A stretch of DNA of 22,870 bases from Lachnospiraceae bacterium (GCA_900752065.1 CAADTT010000099.1:1-22870); one strand, 5' to 3'; positions 15,282-22,870 are shown, numbered from the stretch's first letter. Program-made: numbers and translations. The notes: generated by a model from the sequence alone, not told the origin.

Positions 15282-15310
15282 TTGAAAAGCGCAGTGTTTT
15301 ATGGTAGACT
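15282..15310 (+). promoter_or_regulatory. pyrE promoter
   Basis: TTGAAA (15282-15287) and TAGACT (15305-15310) are 17 bases apart, with TG at 15302-15303 making an extended -10. Initiation near 15317 gives a leader of about 65 bases before pyrE. pyrE can therefore be transcribed separately from the upstream pyr genes. Confidence 0.65.
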
Positions 15311-15382
15311 GTGGAAAATACCGGACAAAGAAAATGGCATAATTCCGAAAGGTTCGGCAGTCAATACGGAGGTTTAGGAAGA

Positions 15383-16057
15383 ATGGAAGCATACAAACAG
15401 GAATTTATTGAGTTTATGGTGGAAAGCGATGTCCTGAAATTCGGAGAGTTTACTTTAAAGAGCGGCAGAAAATCCCCGTTCTTCATGAATGCAGGCGCTT
15501 ATGTGACAGGCACGCAGCTTCGGAAGCTGGGAGAATATTATGCAAAGGCCATCCATGATAATTACGGACTGGATTTTGACGTACTCTTTGGACCGGCCTA
15601 TAAGGGGATCCCATTAAGCGTGGCCACGACAATGGCGATCAGTGAGCTGTACGGAAAGGATATCCGCTACTGCTCTAACAGAAAAGAGGCAAAGGATCAC
15701 GGAGATGCCGGAATCCTGCTGGGAAGCAAGATCAAGGATGGGGACAGGGTCGTGATCATTGAGGATGTGACTACATCCGGAAAGTCTATTGAAGAGACCT
15801 TCCCGATCATACAGGCACAGGGAGATGTGGAGATCAAAGGACTGATGGTTTCCTTAAACCGTATGGAGAGAGGAAAAGGAGAAAAGAGCGCTCTGGAAGA
15901 GATTCAGGCTACCTATGGATTTCCGGCAAATGCCATCGTGAGCATGGCGGAGGTCACAGAACATCTTTATAACAGAGAATGTAAGGGAAGAGTTGTGATT
16001 GACGATGCCATCAAAGAAGCAATCGATGCATATTATGAGCAATATGGTGTAAAATGA
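15383..16057 (+). CDS. pyrE: Orotate phosphoribosyltransferase
   Basis: This enzyme joins orotate to PRPP to make OMP. The PRPP-binding signature is VVIIEDVTTSGKS at residues 124-136, and the N-terminal FTLKSGRKSPFF motif and the flexible-loop RKEAKDHG at 100-107 are present. I start at the ATG at 15383 with GGAGGT nine bases upstream, giving 224 residues; an in-frame GTG at 15311 would begin inside the promoter region. It ends the pyrimidine cluster. Confidence 0.96.
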   Translation: MEAYKQEFIEFMVESDVLKFGEFTLKSGRKSPFFMNAGAYVTGTQLRKLGEYYAKAIHDNYGLDFDVLFGPAYKGIPLSVATTMAISELYGKDIRYCSNRKEAKDHGDAGILLGSKIKDGDRVVIIEDVTTSGKSIEETFPIIQAQGDVEIKGLMVSLNRMERGKGEKSALEEIQATYGFPANAIVSMAEVTEHLYNRECKGRVVIDDAIKEAIDAYYEQYGVK

Positions 16058-16129
16058 TAGGTATCGTTCGGCCCCTGACGGAACGGTAACAAACGGTAAC
16101 GATTCGGAACAGTGCAGAGGAGGTTTTCT

Positions 16130-16282
16130 ATGAATGAAAAGGTATATAAGACGATGGGCGGCGCAGGCGCATCGGGGATTGCAGTAGGAATTGTTGTACT
16201 GGTCACAGGAATCGTGTCGGGCATCCTGATGATCGTACACGGCGCAAGGCTTTTAAACAGCCGGAAGAATGTACTGATTTAA
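16130..16282 (+). CDS. 50-residue single-pass membrane protein, function unknown
   Basis: A strong GAGGAGG (16117-16123) lies seven bases before an ATG that opens 50 codons ending TAA. The product starts MNEKVYKTMGGAGASG and has one hydrophobic helix (about residues 16-37, IAVGIVVLVTGIVSGILMIVHG), then a short basic tail GARLLNSRKNVLI. The glycine pattern suggests a tightly packing helix. The VanZ-family gene starts one base after the stop, so the two are probably coupled in translation. No function can be assigned; short proteins of this kind are easily missed. Confidence 0.7.
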   Translation: MNEKVYKTMGGAGASGIAVGIVVLVTGIVSGILMIVHGARLLNSRKNVLI

Positions 16283-16283
16283 G

Positions 16284-16745
16284 ATGAGACACGATACGAA
16301 GAAGAAAATACGCATAACCGGGCTGATATTGTTTATTTGTTATCTGCTCGGACTCACGTATTTTCTGTTTTTTGCAGAAGGATACGGAAGAACGGTGATG
16401 AACCGGGAATACTCCTACAACCTGGTTCCTTTTCTGGAGATCAAGCGTTTCTGGAATAACCGGGAAATCATAGGAAGTTTTGCGGTGTTTATTAATCTGG
16501 CGGGAAATGTACTGGCTTTTGTCCCCTTCGGTTTCTTTCTTCCGGTACTGAATGTGCATGCGAGAGGTATACTCCGCATGGCGCTGTTTACTTTCGAGTT
16601 CAGTCTGTTGGTAGAGACGATCCAGCTTGTTTCGAAGGTAGGAAGCTTTGATGTGGATGACCTGATGCTGAATACCCTGGGCGGTATTTTGGGCTATGTG
16701 ATTTTTGCGCTGTGTGATTGTGTGAGGAGAAAAGTATATGGCTAG
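16284..16745 (+). CDS. VanZ-family membrane protein
   Basis: This is a 153-residue integral membrane protein with about four hydrophobic segments. The VanZ family motifs are clear: NLVPFLEI (about residues 46-53), NLAGNVLAFVPFGFFLP, the conserved ETIQL and the C-terminal DVDDLMLNTLGGILGY. VanZ was named from a teicoplanin resistance locus, but most chromosomal members have no resistance role and their biochemical activity is unsettled, so I do not infer resistance. It begins one base after the small membrane protein and its end overlaps the next gene by eight bases. Confidence 0.9.
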   Translation: MRHDTKKKIRITGLILFICYLLGLTYFLFFAEGYGRTVMNREYSYNLVPFLEIKRFWNNREIIGSFAVFINLAGNVLAFVPFGFFLPVLNVHARGILRMALFTFEFSLLVETIQLVSKVGSFDVDDLMLNTLGGILGYVIFALCDCVRRKVYG

Positions 16746-17052
16746 AAGACGAATGTATTCCTTTGCGGAAAAGAAACATTCCCAGAGAGGGCTTGTTTCC
16801 ACGATTCTTGGAGGGATTTCACTGGTGATCTTTGCGGCGTTGGCTTACCTGGCTTATTATCTCGACGGACAGGGCGGCGCCTATATGGGAGCCATCGGTC
16901 TGACCGGGGCAGTTTTTTCCCTGATGGGAGTGATCCTCGGCCTGGTCAGTTTTGGGGAAAAGGATACCCTGTTTTTGTTTTCAAAGATTGGATCGATCCT
17001 CAGCGGATGCATGATGGCGATCTGGATTTTTGTGATATTGATTGGAATATAA
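16738..17052 (+). CDS. DUF6142-like small membrane protein
   Basis: This is a 104-residue protein with a basic start (MARRRMYSFAEKKHSQRG) and three hydrophobic segments, at about residues 19-41, 49-70 and 81-103. The basic N-terminus ending in a KKHSxRG motif followed by three helices fits the DUF6142 family of Clostridia, which has no known function. It overlaps the VanZ-family gene by eight bases, and the following HD gene starts about 28 bases after its stop, so the group reads as one operon. Confidence 0.75.
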   Translation: MARRRMYSFAEKKHSQRGLVSTILGGISLVIFAALAYLAYYLDGQGGAYMGAIGLTGAVFSLMGVILGLVSFGEKDTLFLFSKIGSILSGCMMAIWIFVILIGI

Positions 17053-17080
17053 GAGTGGACGGCAAGGGGGTGAGCAGAAA

Positions 17081-17683
17081 GTGGATAGGCTTGAACAGCA
17101 GATGAAATTTATCCTGGAAGTGGATAAACTGAAAAACATTACGAGGCAGACTTACATCTCATCGGGTGAGAGAAAAGAAAATGACACGGAACATTCCTGG
17201 CATCTGGCGCTGATGTGCGCGCTTCTTGCCGAGCATGCGAAGGAAGAGATTGATGTACAGAAGACAATGCTCATGGTGTTGATCCATGATATTGTAGAGA
17301 TTGATGCGGGAGACACCTATGCTTACGATACTGCGGGAAATAAGACAAAGCGGGAGCGCGAGGTTCGGGCGGCTGACCGCATTTTTCAGATTCTCCCGGA
17401 GGATCAGGCAGCATACCTGCGCGGACTGTGGGATGAATTTGAGGAAGGCGTGACACCGGAAGCCAGATTTGCGGTTACGCTGGATAAGATACAGCCGGCG
17501 ATGTTAAACGCTGCTTCCGGCGGCAAATCTTGGAGGGAGCATGGGGTGGCGCTGCCGCAGATCCTGAAGAGAAATGAACATACGCCCGAAGGTTCTCCGG
17601 CGCTCTGGAAATATGCTGAGGGGCTGATTCTGGAGAATGTGAAGAAGGGAAATATTAAGGAAAGCAGTGAAAAATCAGATTAA
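17081..17683 (+). CDS. HD-domain phosphohydrolase, YfbR/HDDC2-like
   Basis: This is a 200-residue HD-superfamily protein. The metal ligands are H38 (TEHSWH), H69-D70 (VLIHDIVEIDAGD) and D135 (TLDKIQP), the spacing seen in YfbR and HDDC2-type nucleoside 5'-monophosphate phosphatases. Such enzymes remove phosphate from (deoxy)nucleoside monophosphates, which would fit a role in nucleotide balance, but the substrate is inference. I start at GTG 17081 with AAGGGGG ten bases upstream; an in-frame ATG at 17042 overlaps the previous gene and lacks a ribosome site. It is unrelated to the Cas10 HD domain. Confidence 0.82.
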   Translation: MDRLEQQMKFILEVDKLKNITRQTYISSGERKENDTEHSWHLALMCALLAEHAKEEIDVQKTMLMVLIHDIVEIDAGDTYAYDTAGNKTKREREVRAADRIFQILPEDQAAYLRGLWDEFEEGVTPEARFAVTLDKIQPAMLNAASGGKSWREHGVALPQILKRNEHTPEGSPALWKYAEGLILENVKKGNIKESSEKSD

Positions 17684-17738
17684 CGGGAAGTTATGAAATT
17701 GTTAAAGAAGCTTAGAGATAAGAAACAGAAAGGAAGCG

Positions 17739-19946
17739 ATGAATGAAAAAATATTATGTGCGGTATTAGCGGGATGTTTGGGGATAACATCATTGGTTGG
17801 GGCGTCGGCAGTTGCGGCGGAAACGGCAGAACTGCCGGAAAAATATGATTCCCGCGAGCTGGGGATCATTCCGGCGGTCAGAGATCAGGGACTGGCGGGA
17901 ACCTGCTGGGCATTTTCAGCAATAGCGGCAGCAGAAGCAAATATTCTGAAGAATAAGCTGTATGACGATGTGGATACGCTGGATCTTTTAGAATCGCAGC
18001 TTGCCTATGCGTTCTATAACCGGAAGGATGATCCTCTTCATAATTCCACAGGAGACTGGAACCGGACCAGGGGAAATTATAACTATCTGGATAGTGGGGG
18101 AGATATCCGTGCTACATCCTTTTTTCTGTCACAGGGGCTGTCGCCGTTTCATAAAAATGCATCGGTGCCGTATACGGAGTGGGTGAATTATGAGCACGCC
18201 GCGTATCGAATGAAAAATGCGTTGTTTTTACCGAATGATATTGAGACGATCAAACGGGCAGTGATAGAATATGGCGCCGTCGTCATGTATTATTACAGTG
18301 ATTCCATTACTGAGAGAGAAAATCCCTATTTTTATGAGGCAAGACTTTCTGATACATTTGCGCATGGTGTAGCGATCGTAGGGTATGATGATACGGTACC
18401 CAAAGAAAAGTTTGCTCCGCATGTACCAAAGCAGGATGGCGCCTGGATCGTCAGGAACAGTTGGGGACCGGACGTGTGTGACGGAGGATATTTTTATATG
18501 TCCTATGATTATACGTCGAAAATGGGTGCAGTTACGGCATATGAATATATGGCTGGGGACTCCTACGATTACAATTATTTTTATGATGGCACAGGCGGCA
18601 TGGCAACGCGTGAGAGCGATACAGGAACCATGCGTGCAGCGGCTGTTTTTGAGGCGAAAAAAGGCACTGAAGAATACGGCGAGTACGTGACGGGAGTATC
18701 CGTGGGCGTGTATGGAAATAATGTGGACTGTACGGTTAAGATTTATCAGGATGTGAAAGATCCGGCAGATCCGGAGAGCGGCACGCCGATGCGGGGAAAA
18801 GAGGGAAAGCTTTCTGTGGATTATTCCGGTGTTTATACGGTCATGCTGGATCAGCCTGTGGAAGTGAAAAAAGGAACGAAGTTTGGAGTTGTAGTGACGG
18901 TCAGCAGTGAAAAGAAGGAGACCTGCGGCGTCTATATTGCATCCCGTCAGCAGCGAGGGGCGTTTTATGCAGAGGAGCATGCGCAGCCAAATCAGACATT
19001 TCTCGATTTTGGGGATGGGTGGATTGACACATATACATGTGGAGATCCGGATGGAATGTATAACAGGACGGCACGTGTGAAAGCGCTGACAGTGCTGGAG
19101 AAGAGAACCGAGCCGACAGAACCGACGGAACCGGAGACGGAGCCTGTAAAGCCGACGGAACCGGAGACAGAGCCTGTGAAGCCGACGGAGCCTGAGACGG
19201 AGCCGGTAAAACCGACGGAGCCTGAGACGGAGCCAGTAAAGCCGACGGAACCGGAGACGGAGCCTGTAAAGCCGACGGAGCCTGAGACAGAGCCTGTAAA
19301 GCCGACGGAGCCTGAGACAGAGCCGGTAAAGCCGACGGAGCCTGAGACAGAGCCTGTAAAGCCGACGGAGCCTGAGACGGAGCCGGTAAAACCGACGGAA
19401 CCGGAGACACCAGTTACAGAGTCAACAGCACCGGAAAGACCAGAGGCCGGATCGTCCGGTCAGCAGGAAAAACAGGAACATGAAAATCCGGATGGACTTC
19501 GGACAGGAGACAGAATTACGGACAAAAAGACCGGGGCGGAATACACGATTCTGAAAACGGCATCAGGAAGAGAAAATGGCAGGGCAGAATACACAGCGTC
19601 CACAAAAAAGAATGCAAAGAGTGTTCGCATCCCGGATAAGGTTGTATTGAATGGACAGACTTATAATGTGACCAGAATAGGAAGAAATGCATGTAAGGGC
19701 ATGAAGAAGCTGAAGCGTGTGACGATTGGCGAACAGGTGACTGTTATCAGGAAAAATGCTTTTTACGGATGCAGATCTCTGAAAAAAATCACAGTAAAGT
19801 CCATGCAGCTAAAAAAGGTTGAAAAAAATGCATGGAAAGGAATCTACAGGAAAGCACAGATCAAAGTGCCGGAAAACAGGATTCAAAAGTATAAAAAGCT
19901 GATGCAGAACAGAGGACAGAAAAGTACAGTTCGCATCACGCGGTAA
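17739..19946 (+). CDS. Secreted C1 (papain-like) peptidase with Pro/Glu/Thr repeats and BspA-like LRR tail
   Basis: This is an exported cysteine protease of 735 residues. Residues 1-28 form a signal peptide ending near AVAA-ET. The papain fold has Q50, C56 (GTCWAFSA), H209 (AHGVAIVGYDD) and N240 (RNSWG). Residues about 265-455 resemble the lectin-like domain that follows C1 domains in Clostridia. Residues 463-552 are nine exact copies of TEPETEPVKP, and about 600-735 match LRR_5/BspA-like repeats (IGRNACKGMKKLKRVTIG, then IRKNAFYGCRSLKKITV). No LPxTG anchor is present, so the tail or the repeat may hold it at the cell wall. A ribosome site AAAGGAAG precedes the ATG. A role in degrading or binding gut surface proteins is inference. 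Confidence 0.9.
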   Translation: MNEKILCAVLAGCLGITSLVGASAVAAETAELPEKYDSRELGIIPAVRDQGLAGTCWAFSAIAAAEANILKNKLYDDVDTLDLLESQLAYAFYNRKDDPLHNSTGDWNRTRGNYNYLDSGGDIRATSFFLSQGLSPFHKNASVPYTEWVNYEHAAYRMKNALFLPNDIETIKRAVIEYGAVVMYYYSDSITERENPYFYEARLSDTFAHGVAIVGYDDTVPKEKFAPHVPKQDGAWIVRNSWGPDVCDGGYFYMSYDYTSKMGAVTAYEYMAGDSYDYNYFYDGTGGMATRESDTGTMRAAAVFEAKKGTEEYGEYVTGVSVGVYGNNVDCTVKIYQDVKDPADPESGTPMRGKEGKLSVDYSGVYTVMLDQPVEVKKGTKFGVVVTVSSEKKETCGVYIASRQQRGAFYAEEHAQPNQTFLDFGDGWIDTYTCGDPDGMYNRTARVKALTVLEKRTEPTEPTEPETEPVKPTEPETEPVKPTEPETEPVKPTEPETEPVKPTEPETEPVKPTEPETEPVKPTEPETEPVKPTEPETEPVKPTEPETEPVKPTEPETPVTESTAPERPEAGSSGQQEKQEHENPDGLRTGDRITDKKTGAEYTILKTASGRENGRAEYTASTKKNAKSVRIPDKVVLNGQTYNVTRIGRNACKGMKKLKRVTIGEQVTVIRKNAFYGCRSLKKITVKSMQLKKVEKNAWKGIYRKAQIKVPENRIQKYKKLMQNRGQKSTVRITR
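19125..19394 (+). repeat. Nine tandem 30-bp repeats coding TEPETEPVKP
   Basis: Nine in-frame 30-base units code for the same ten residues. They differ only at silent positions (GAA/GAG, CCG/CCT, ACG/ACA, GTA/GTG), so the peptide is conserved while the DNA drifts. The product is an extended, acidic linker. Copy number is likely to vary between strains by slippage or recombination, always in steps of ten residues. Confidence 0.97.
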
Positions 19947-19965
19947 ACAGATATAGAAAGTTTTT

Positions 19966-19998
19966 CGCCTGCTGTCTGTATGGAACGGACGGCAGGCG
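19966..19998 (+). terminator. Probable terminator after the C1 peptidase
   Basis: Bases 19966-19979 pair with 19985-19998 in a 14-bp stem with two G-T pairs around a five-base loop (core CGCCTGC/GCAGGCG). The sequence after it (AGATTTGG) is only weakly T-rich, so termination may be partial or assisted. It lies 20 bases after the peptidase stop. Confidence 0.5.
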
Positions 19999-20074
19999 AG
20001 ATTTGGAAAAATGAAGAAATGGATTTTTGCATGTGGCAGCGAAGGAATCCGAACTGTTACAGAAAAAGAACAGG

Positions 20075-22147
20075 ATGGGTGAGCAGAATTATATGGAATG
20101 GGAATTGCTGAAAGAGCGGGATAACCTGGCGATGGAGCGCATCGCATCGATGAAGGAAGAAAGCAGTGTGGCGGAGCCGTTTCAGGATTATTTTAGGAAA
20201 GCGGCTTCTTTTGTTATACAGATGCAGAAATTGTATCAGAAATGTGCAGACGGCAGACTGGAAACCTGCAGTCTGGAAGAGTTGGAAAATTTGAATGACA
20301 GTCTCTATCAGGATATCCTGCCGGAGAATTATCATAGAAGCTATGGAAACCCAGCCTATGCGGTAGGCAGGCTTGGAGAAATTCATGGAAGGATTTTGAG
20401 CGTTCTCTATGCGGAGCTTCGGGCAATGATTGTTTATGCCTATGAGCAGAGGATGGAGGAGATGGTGATTTTAAAGGAGCTTCTGATCGAGGTGTACAAC
20501 TGCTTTGAACAGGAGGAACTTCCAAATTATCGGAGTATCCAGCAGATCTTATACTGGTTTGTCAGTGACTACAGCGAGCTGACGGTCTCCAGGAGGATTC
20601 AGGAGGCGGTAGATCCCTCTTTGGATTTTGCAGTAAAGATCATTATGGAGTCTGATCTTAGTGATCTGCGCTATCTCTACCGCTACGGTGAGTATATATC
20701 AGAAAATGAGCGGAGGACGGCGGAGTTTATGAACCGTCTCGATGAAGAAACCATCGAAAAGATGGCGTCGGTCTACACGGAGGGATATCGGATCGGATTC
20801 GTGCTGGGACGGAAGGACCTATCAAAAAAGAAGACTGTTAATATCCGCTATTCTGTGGGATTCGAGCGGATGATCCGCGCTGCCATCCGGAATTTTGAAA
20901 AGATGGGACTGAAGCCTGTCATCTACCGGGCAGCGGTGGAGGGAATCAATAAGCGGGGAGTACACCGGATCGGATACTTTGGCGGAATCCCGAATAAGCA
21001 ATATGACTATGACCACCGGGCAGATGCGGCGGTTTATCTGGATAAAGCTTTTGTGGAACGCAAGCTTGGCGTAATGCGTACGGCATATGAGGAGTATAAG
21101 GAGCTTGCCTATGTGCACGGCGGCCCGGCCTGCGTGGAAACCTTTGGAGAACTCCCCTTTGCGCCGGAGAATAAACCGGAGGCTTACCGTCTGTCAGACA
21201 AACAGCAGCAGCTTCAGGTAAATATGAACAATGAGGCGGCACAGATCACGAACCGCTATATCAGGGGAGAGGAGCGCAGCTTTACGATCATTGCCTTCCC
21301 TGTTCCTGAGATCGGTGAGAACTTTCCGGAGATTTTTGCCGAGGTGGTGAAGATCAATACGCTGGACTATAAATTGTACAGGGATATCCAGCAGACCATC
21401 ATTGATGCATTGGATCAGGGGACGGCTGTGCATATCCGGGGCTGTGGGGAAAATCATACGGATCTGATGGTGCAGCTTCACAGACTGGACGATCTCGAAA
21501 AGCAGACGAATTTTGAAAACTGTGTGGCGGATGTGAACATTCCGGTGGGAGAGGTCTTCACATCCCCGGTCCTGAAAGGGACGAACGGCGTTCTGGAGGT
21601 AGGGCGTGTCTATCTGAACGAGCTTTGCTATAAAAAGCTTCATATAGAATTTGAGGATGGCATGATCAAGGACTATACCTGCGGGAATTTTGATTCTGAG
21701 GAGGAGAATCAGAGGTATATCCGGGAAAATGTGCTGTATCACCACGATACCCTGCCACTGGGCGAGTTCGCCATTGGTACGAATACCACGGCATATGCCG
21801 CTGCAAAAAAATATGATATCGCGGGGCTGCTCCCGATCCTGATCGCAGAAAAGATGGGACCGCACTTTGCCGTGGGCGACACCTGCTATAGCTGGGCGGA
21901 GGATACGCCTGTCTACAATCCCGACGGAAAAGAGATCATCGCCCGGGACAACGAGTTCTCCCTTCAGAGAAAGACGGACATCAGCAAAGCGTACCTGGGA
22001 TGCCACACGGATATCACGATCCCCTATGAAGAGCTGGGAAGCATTCAGGTGTTCTGCGGGGACGGCAGAAAGATTTCCATCATCGAAAACGGAAGGTTTG
22101 TGCTGCCGGGGACAGAGAAGCTGAATGAGCCGCTGGGGGAGATGTAA
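20075..22147 (+). CDS. M29-type aminopeptidase with long N-terminal extension
   Basis: The C-terminal half matches the M29 (AmpS/AmpT) metallo-aminopeptidases, which release N-terminal residues using two metal ions. Likely ligands, numbered from 20075, are E493 (NIPVGEVFTSP), E564 (LGEFAIGTN), H597 (MGPHFAVG) and H644/D646 (CHTDIT). Classical members are about 410 residues; this protein has 690, with some 280 extra N-terminal residues that look helical and charged and match nothing I can name. The start is uncertain: ATG 20075 has only a weak AACAGG before it, ATG 20093 (MEWELLKERD) is nearly as good, and TTG 20027 is unlikely. There is no signal peptide, so it is cytosolic. It is separated from the C1 peptidase by a hairpin. 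Confidence 0.83.
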   Translation: MGEQNYMEWELLKERDNLAMERIASMKEESSVAEPFQDYFRKAASFVIQMQKLYQKCADGRLETCSLEELENLNDSLYQDILPENYHRSYGNPAYAVGRLGEIHGRILSVLYAELRAMIVYAYEQRMEEMVILKELLIEVYNCFEQEELPNYRSIQQILYWFVSDYSELTVSRRIQEAVDPSLDFAVKIIMESDLSDLRYLYRYGEYISENERRTAEFMNRLDEETIEKMASVYTEGYRIGFVLGRKDLSKKKTVNIRYSVGFERMIRAAIRNFEKMGLKPVIYRAAVEGINKRGVHRIGYFGGIPNKQYDYDHRADAAVYLDKAFVERKLGVMRTAYEEYKELAYVHGGPACVETFGELPFAPENKPEAYRLSDKQQQLQVNMNNEAAQITNRYIRGEERSFTIIAFPVPEIGENFPEIFAEVVKINTLDYKLYRDIQQTIIDALDQGTAVHIRGCGENHTDLMVQLHRLDDLEKQTNFENCVADVNIPVGEVFTSPVLKGTNGVLEVGRVYLNELCYKKLHIEFEDGMIKDYTCGNFDSEEENQRYIRENVLYHHDTLPLGEFAIGTNTTAYAAAKKYDIAGLLPILIAEKMGPHFAVGDTCYSWAEDTPVYNPDGKEIIARDNEFSLQRKTDISKAYLGCHTDITIPYEELGSIQVFCGDGRKISIIENGRFVLPGTEKLNEPLGEM

Positions 22148-22154
22148 TTTAAGA

Positions 22155-22182
22155 GGGAGTTATCAGTTCTTTGATAACCCCC
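22155..22182. terminator. Hairpin between convergent genes
   Basis: GTTATCA (22159-22165) pairs with TGATAAC (22172-22178), extended by GGG/CCC with one mismatch. It lies between the ends of the aminopeptidase (+) and the YafQ-like toxin (-) genes, where a shared terminator is expected. Neither side has a clear T-run, so this is tentative. Confidence 0.35.
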
Positions 22183-22196
22183 AATAAAAATATTAT

Positions 22197-22487
22197 TTAT
22201 TTTCCAAACAAATCGCTGTGTGTTCCGGTGCGGGTCAATGTCAATACCAGCACATCATCCTCAATGCAGTAAACCAGCAGCCAGTCCGGGAGGATGTGGC
22301 ATTCACGGTGTCCTATCCAATTCCCGGTAAGGGCATGGTCTTTGTTCCTTTCAGGAAGTGGTTCCCCCATTGCAAGGGCGGCGATTACGTCTTCCAACAG
22401 ATTGATTTTCAGTCCGCGTTTTATTGCCAGCTTGTAGTCCTTTTTGAATTGTGTGGTGGGCTTGACAGTATACTTTGTTTTTCTCAT
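22197..22487 (-). CDS. YafQ-family toxin, mRNA interferase
   Basis: This is a 96-residue RelE-superfamily toxin. Its residues line up with the functional set known for E. coli YafQ (H50, H63, D67, W68, H87, F91): here H51, H64, D68, W69, H90 and F94, in RECHILPDWLLVY and TRTGTHSDLF. Such toxins cut mRNA on the ribosome and slow growth when the antitoxin is lost. The start overlaps the stop of the antitoxin gene by four bases, the usual coupling in these pairs. All catalytic positions are intact, so it is probably active. Confidence 0.93.
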   Translation of the reverse strand: MRKTKYTVKPTTQFKKDYKLAIKRGLKINLLEDVIAALAMGEPLPERNKDHALTGNWIGHRECHILPDWLLVYCIEDDVLVLTLTRTGTHSDLFGK

Positions 22488-22762
22488 GCTTTCAAGTCTG
22501 CAAACAGTTCATCCAGATCGGTATATCCTTTCACGGATGTGTCTCTTGCAATCCTTTCCGCTTCCACCATGGCGGCAATGGTTTCCTTGTTGGGCTGATT
22601 TAGAGAAATGTCAAAAGGAATCCTGCCCTCGCGGAGTGACTGACGGACAAAAATATTGAACGCCGTAGACAGATTCATGCCAAGTTCTCCAAACAGGGCA
22701 TCGGCCTGCGTTTTTAGATCCGAATCCATGCGGATACTGATGTTTGTGGTAGAGCCAGCCAT
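22484..22762 (-). CDS. DinJ/RelB-family antitoxin
   Basis: This is a 92-residue protein with an N-terminal ribbon-helix-helix DNA-binding domain (NISIRMDSDLKTQADALF, then GMNLSTAFNIFVRQSLREGR) and a C-terminal toxin-wrapping tail (VKGYTDLDELFADLKA). It should neutralise the neighbouring YafQ-like toxin and repress their shared promoter. The ATG has AAGGAG eight bases upstream. It is the first gene of the pair, as is typical. Confidence 0.93.
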   Translation of the reverse strand: MAGSTTNISIRMDSDLKTQADALFGELGMNLSTAFNIFVRQSLREGRIPFDISLNQPNKETIAAMVEAERIARDTSVKGYTDLDELFADLKA

Positions 22763-22870
22763 ATAATCATCTCCTTAATTGTAATCCGAGATTCCATACC
22801 CACTACCCCGGATAAGTGTGAAATGTGAATAGTTATTGCTGAAAAAGAAAGGTATGGATTTTCTTTTACA
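22763..22870 (-). promoter_or_regulatory. Upstream region of the toxin-antitoxin pair with a wide inverted repeat
   Basis: TCCATACC (22793-22800) and GGTATGGA (22851-22858) form an eight-base inverted repeat 50 bases apart. It could be an operator for the ribbon-helix-helix antitoxin, although operators of this family usually have closer half-sites. No convincing -35/-10 pair was found; a TACAAT on the minus strand near 22781 sits too close to the ribosome site. Confidence 0.25.

Noticed and set aside
16058..16129. Hairpin CGTTC/GAACG and tandem ACGGTAAC after pyrE as a terminator
   Set aside because: The stem is five base pairs with a long loop and no T-run follows.
17766..17777. Lipobox-like LAGC at residues 10-13 of the C1 peptidase
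   Set aside because: The hydrophobic segment before it is too short and continues well past the cysteine to a normal signal-peptidase site near AVAA.
18901..19410. Minus-strand frame of Ala/Pro/Ser-rich repeats
   Set aside because: It is the antisense of the TEPETEPVKP repeats, with no ribosome site and no family resemblance.
1..22870. tRNA, rRNA or complete insertion sequence
   Set aside because: No cloverleaf, rRNA core sequence or transposase was recognised on either strand by eye.

Overview
The window looks like a Firmicutes (Clostridia) chromosome, most likely a gut Lachnospiraceae. Supporting signs are Gram-positive AGGAGG-type ribosome sites, a class 1B PyrK/PyrD pair, a DUF4364 regulator, a YkpA/YbiT-like ABC-F protein, a VanZ/DUF6142 membrane pair, and a secreted C1 peptidase with a BspA-like tail. 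Family-level placement is inference from gene content; no 16S or marker gene is present.

Region 1 (1-8549) is a type III-A (Csm) CRISPR-Cas locus, all on the + strand: cas10/csm1 (only the C-terminal two thirds recognisable), csm2, csm3, csm4, csm5, a ~140-bp leader, an array of 14 repeats and 13 spacers, cas1, cas2 and csm6. A strong intrinsic terminator closes it. Cas10 keeps its GGDD cyclase motif and Csm6 keeps CARF and HEPN (RNQAAH) motifs, so the locus encodes both halves of a cyclic oligoadenylate signalling circuit. The array lies inside the gene cluster. Its worn repeats and a truncated last repeat face cas1, so the growing end faces csm5. No cas6 is in view. The first ~90 bases do not read as Cas10 and carry a terminator-like hairpin, which suggests cas10 was interrupted just at the window edge.

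Region 2 (8559-10799, minus strand) holds an ABC-F ATPase and, upstream of it, a small DUF4364 winged-helix-type protein, each with a recognisable promoter. The locus is less AT-rich from here on, consistent with a boundary between accessory and core DNA.

Region 3 (10920-16057, + strand) is de novo pyrimidine synthesis: a small membrane-anchored basic protein of unknown function, then pyrC, pyrF, pyrK, pyrD, and pyrE behind its own extended -10 promoter. Together they cover dihydroorotase, dihydroorotate dehydrogenase (catalytic and electron-transfer subunits), orotate phosphoribosyltransferase and OMP decarboxylase. carAB and pyrB are not here.

Region 4 (16130-19946, + strand) is a tight run of a 50-residue membrane protein, a VanZ-family protein, a DUF6142-like membrane protein and an HD-domain phosphohydrolase, followed by an exported papain-like peptidase with nine 30-bp Pro/Glu/Thr repeats and a C-terminal LRR_5/BspA-like segment.

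Region 5 (20075-22870) has an M29-type aminopeptidase with a long helical N-terminal extension and, convergently, a DinJ/YafQ toxin-antitoxin pair on the minus strand. Nothing in the window is an obviously new system. The points most worth a second look are the broken-looking cas10 start, the array embedded between csm5 and cas1 with a paired-repeat leader, and an identical duplicated spacer flanked by diverged repeats.
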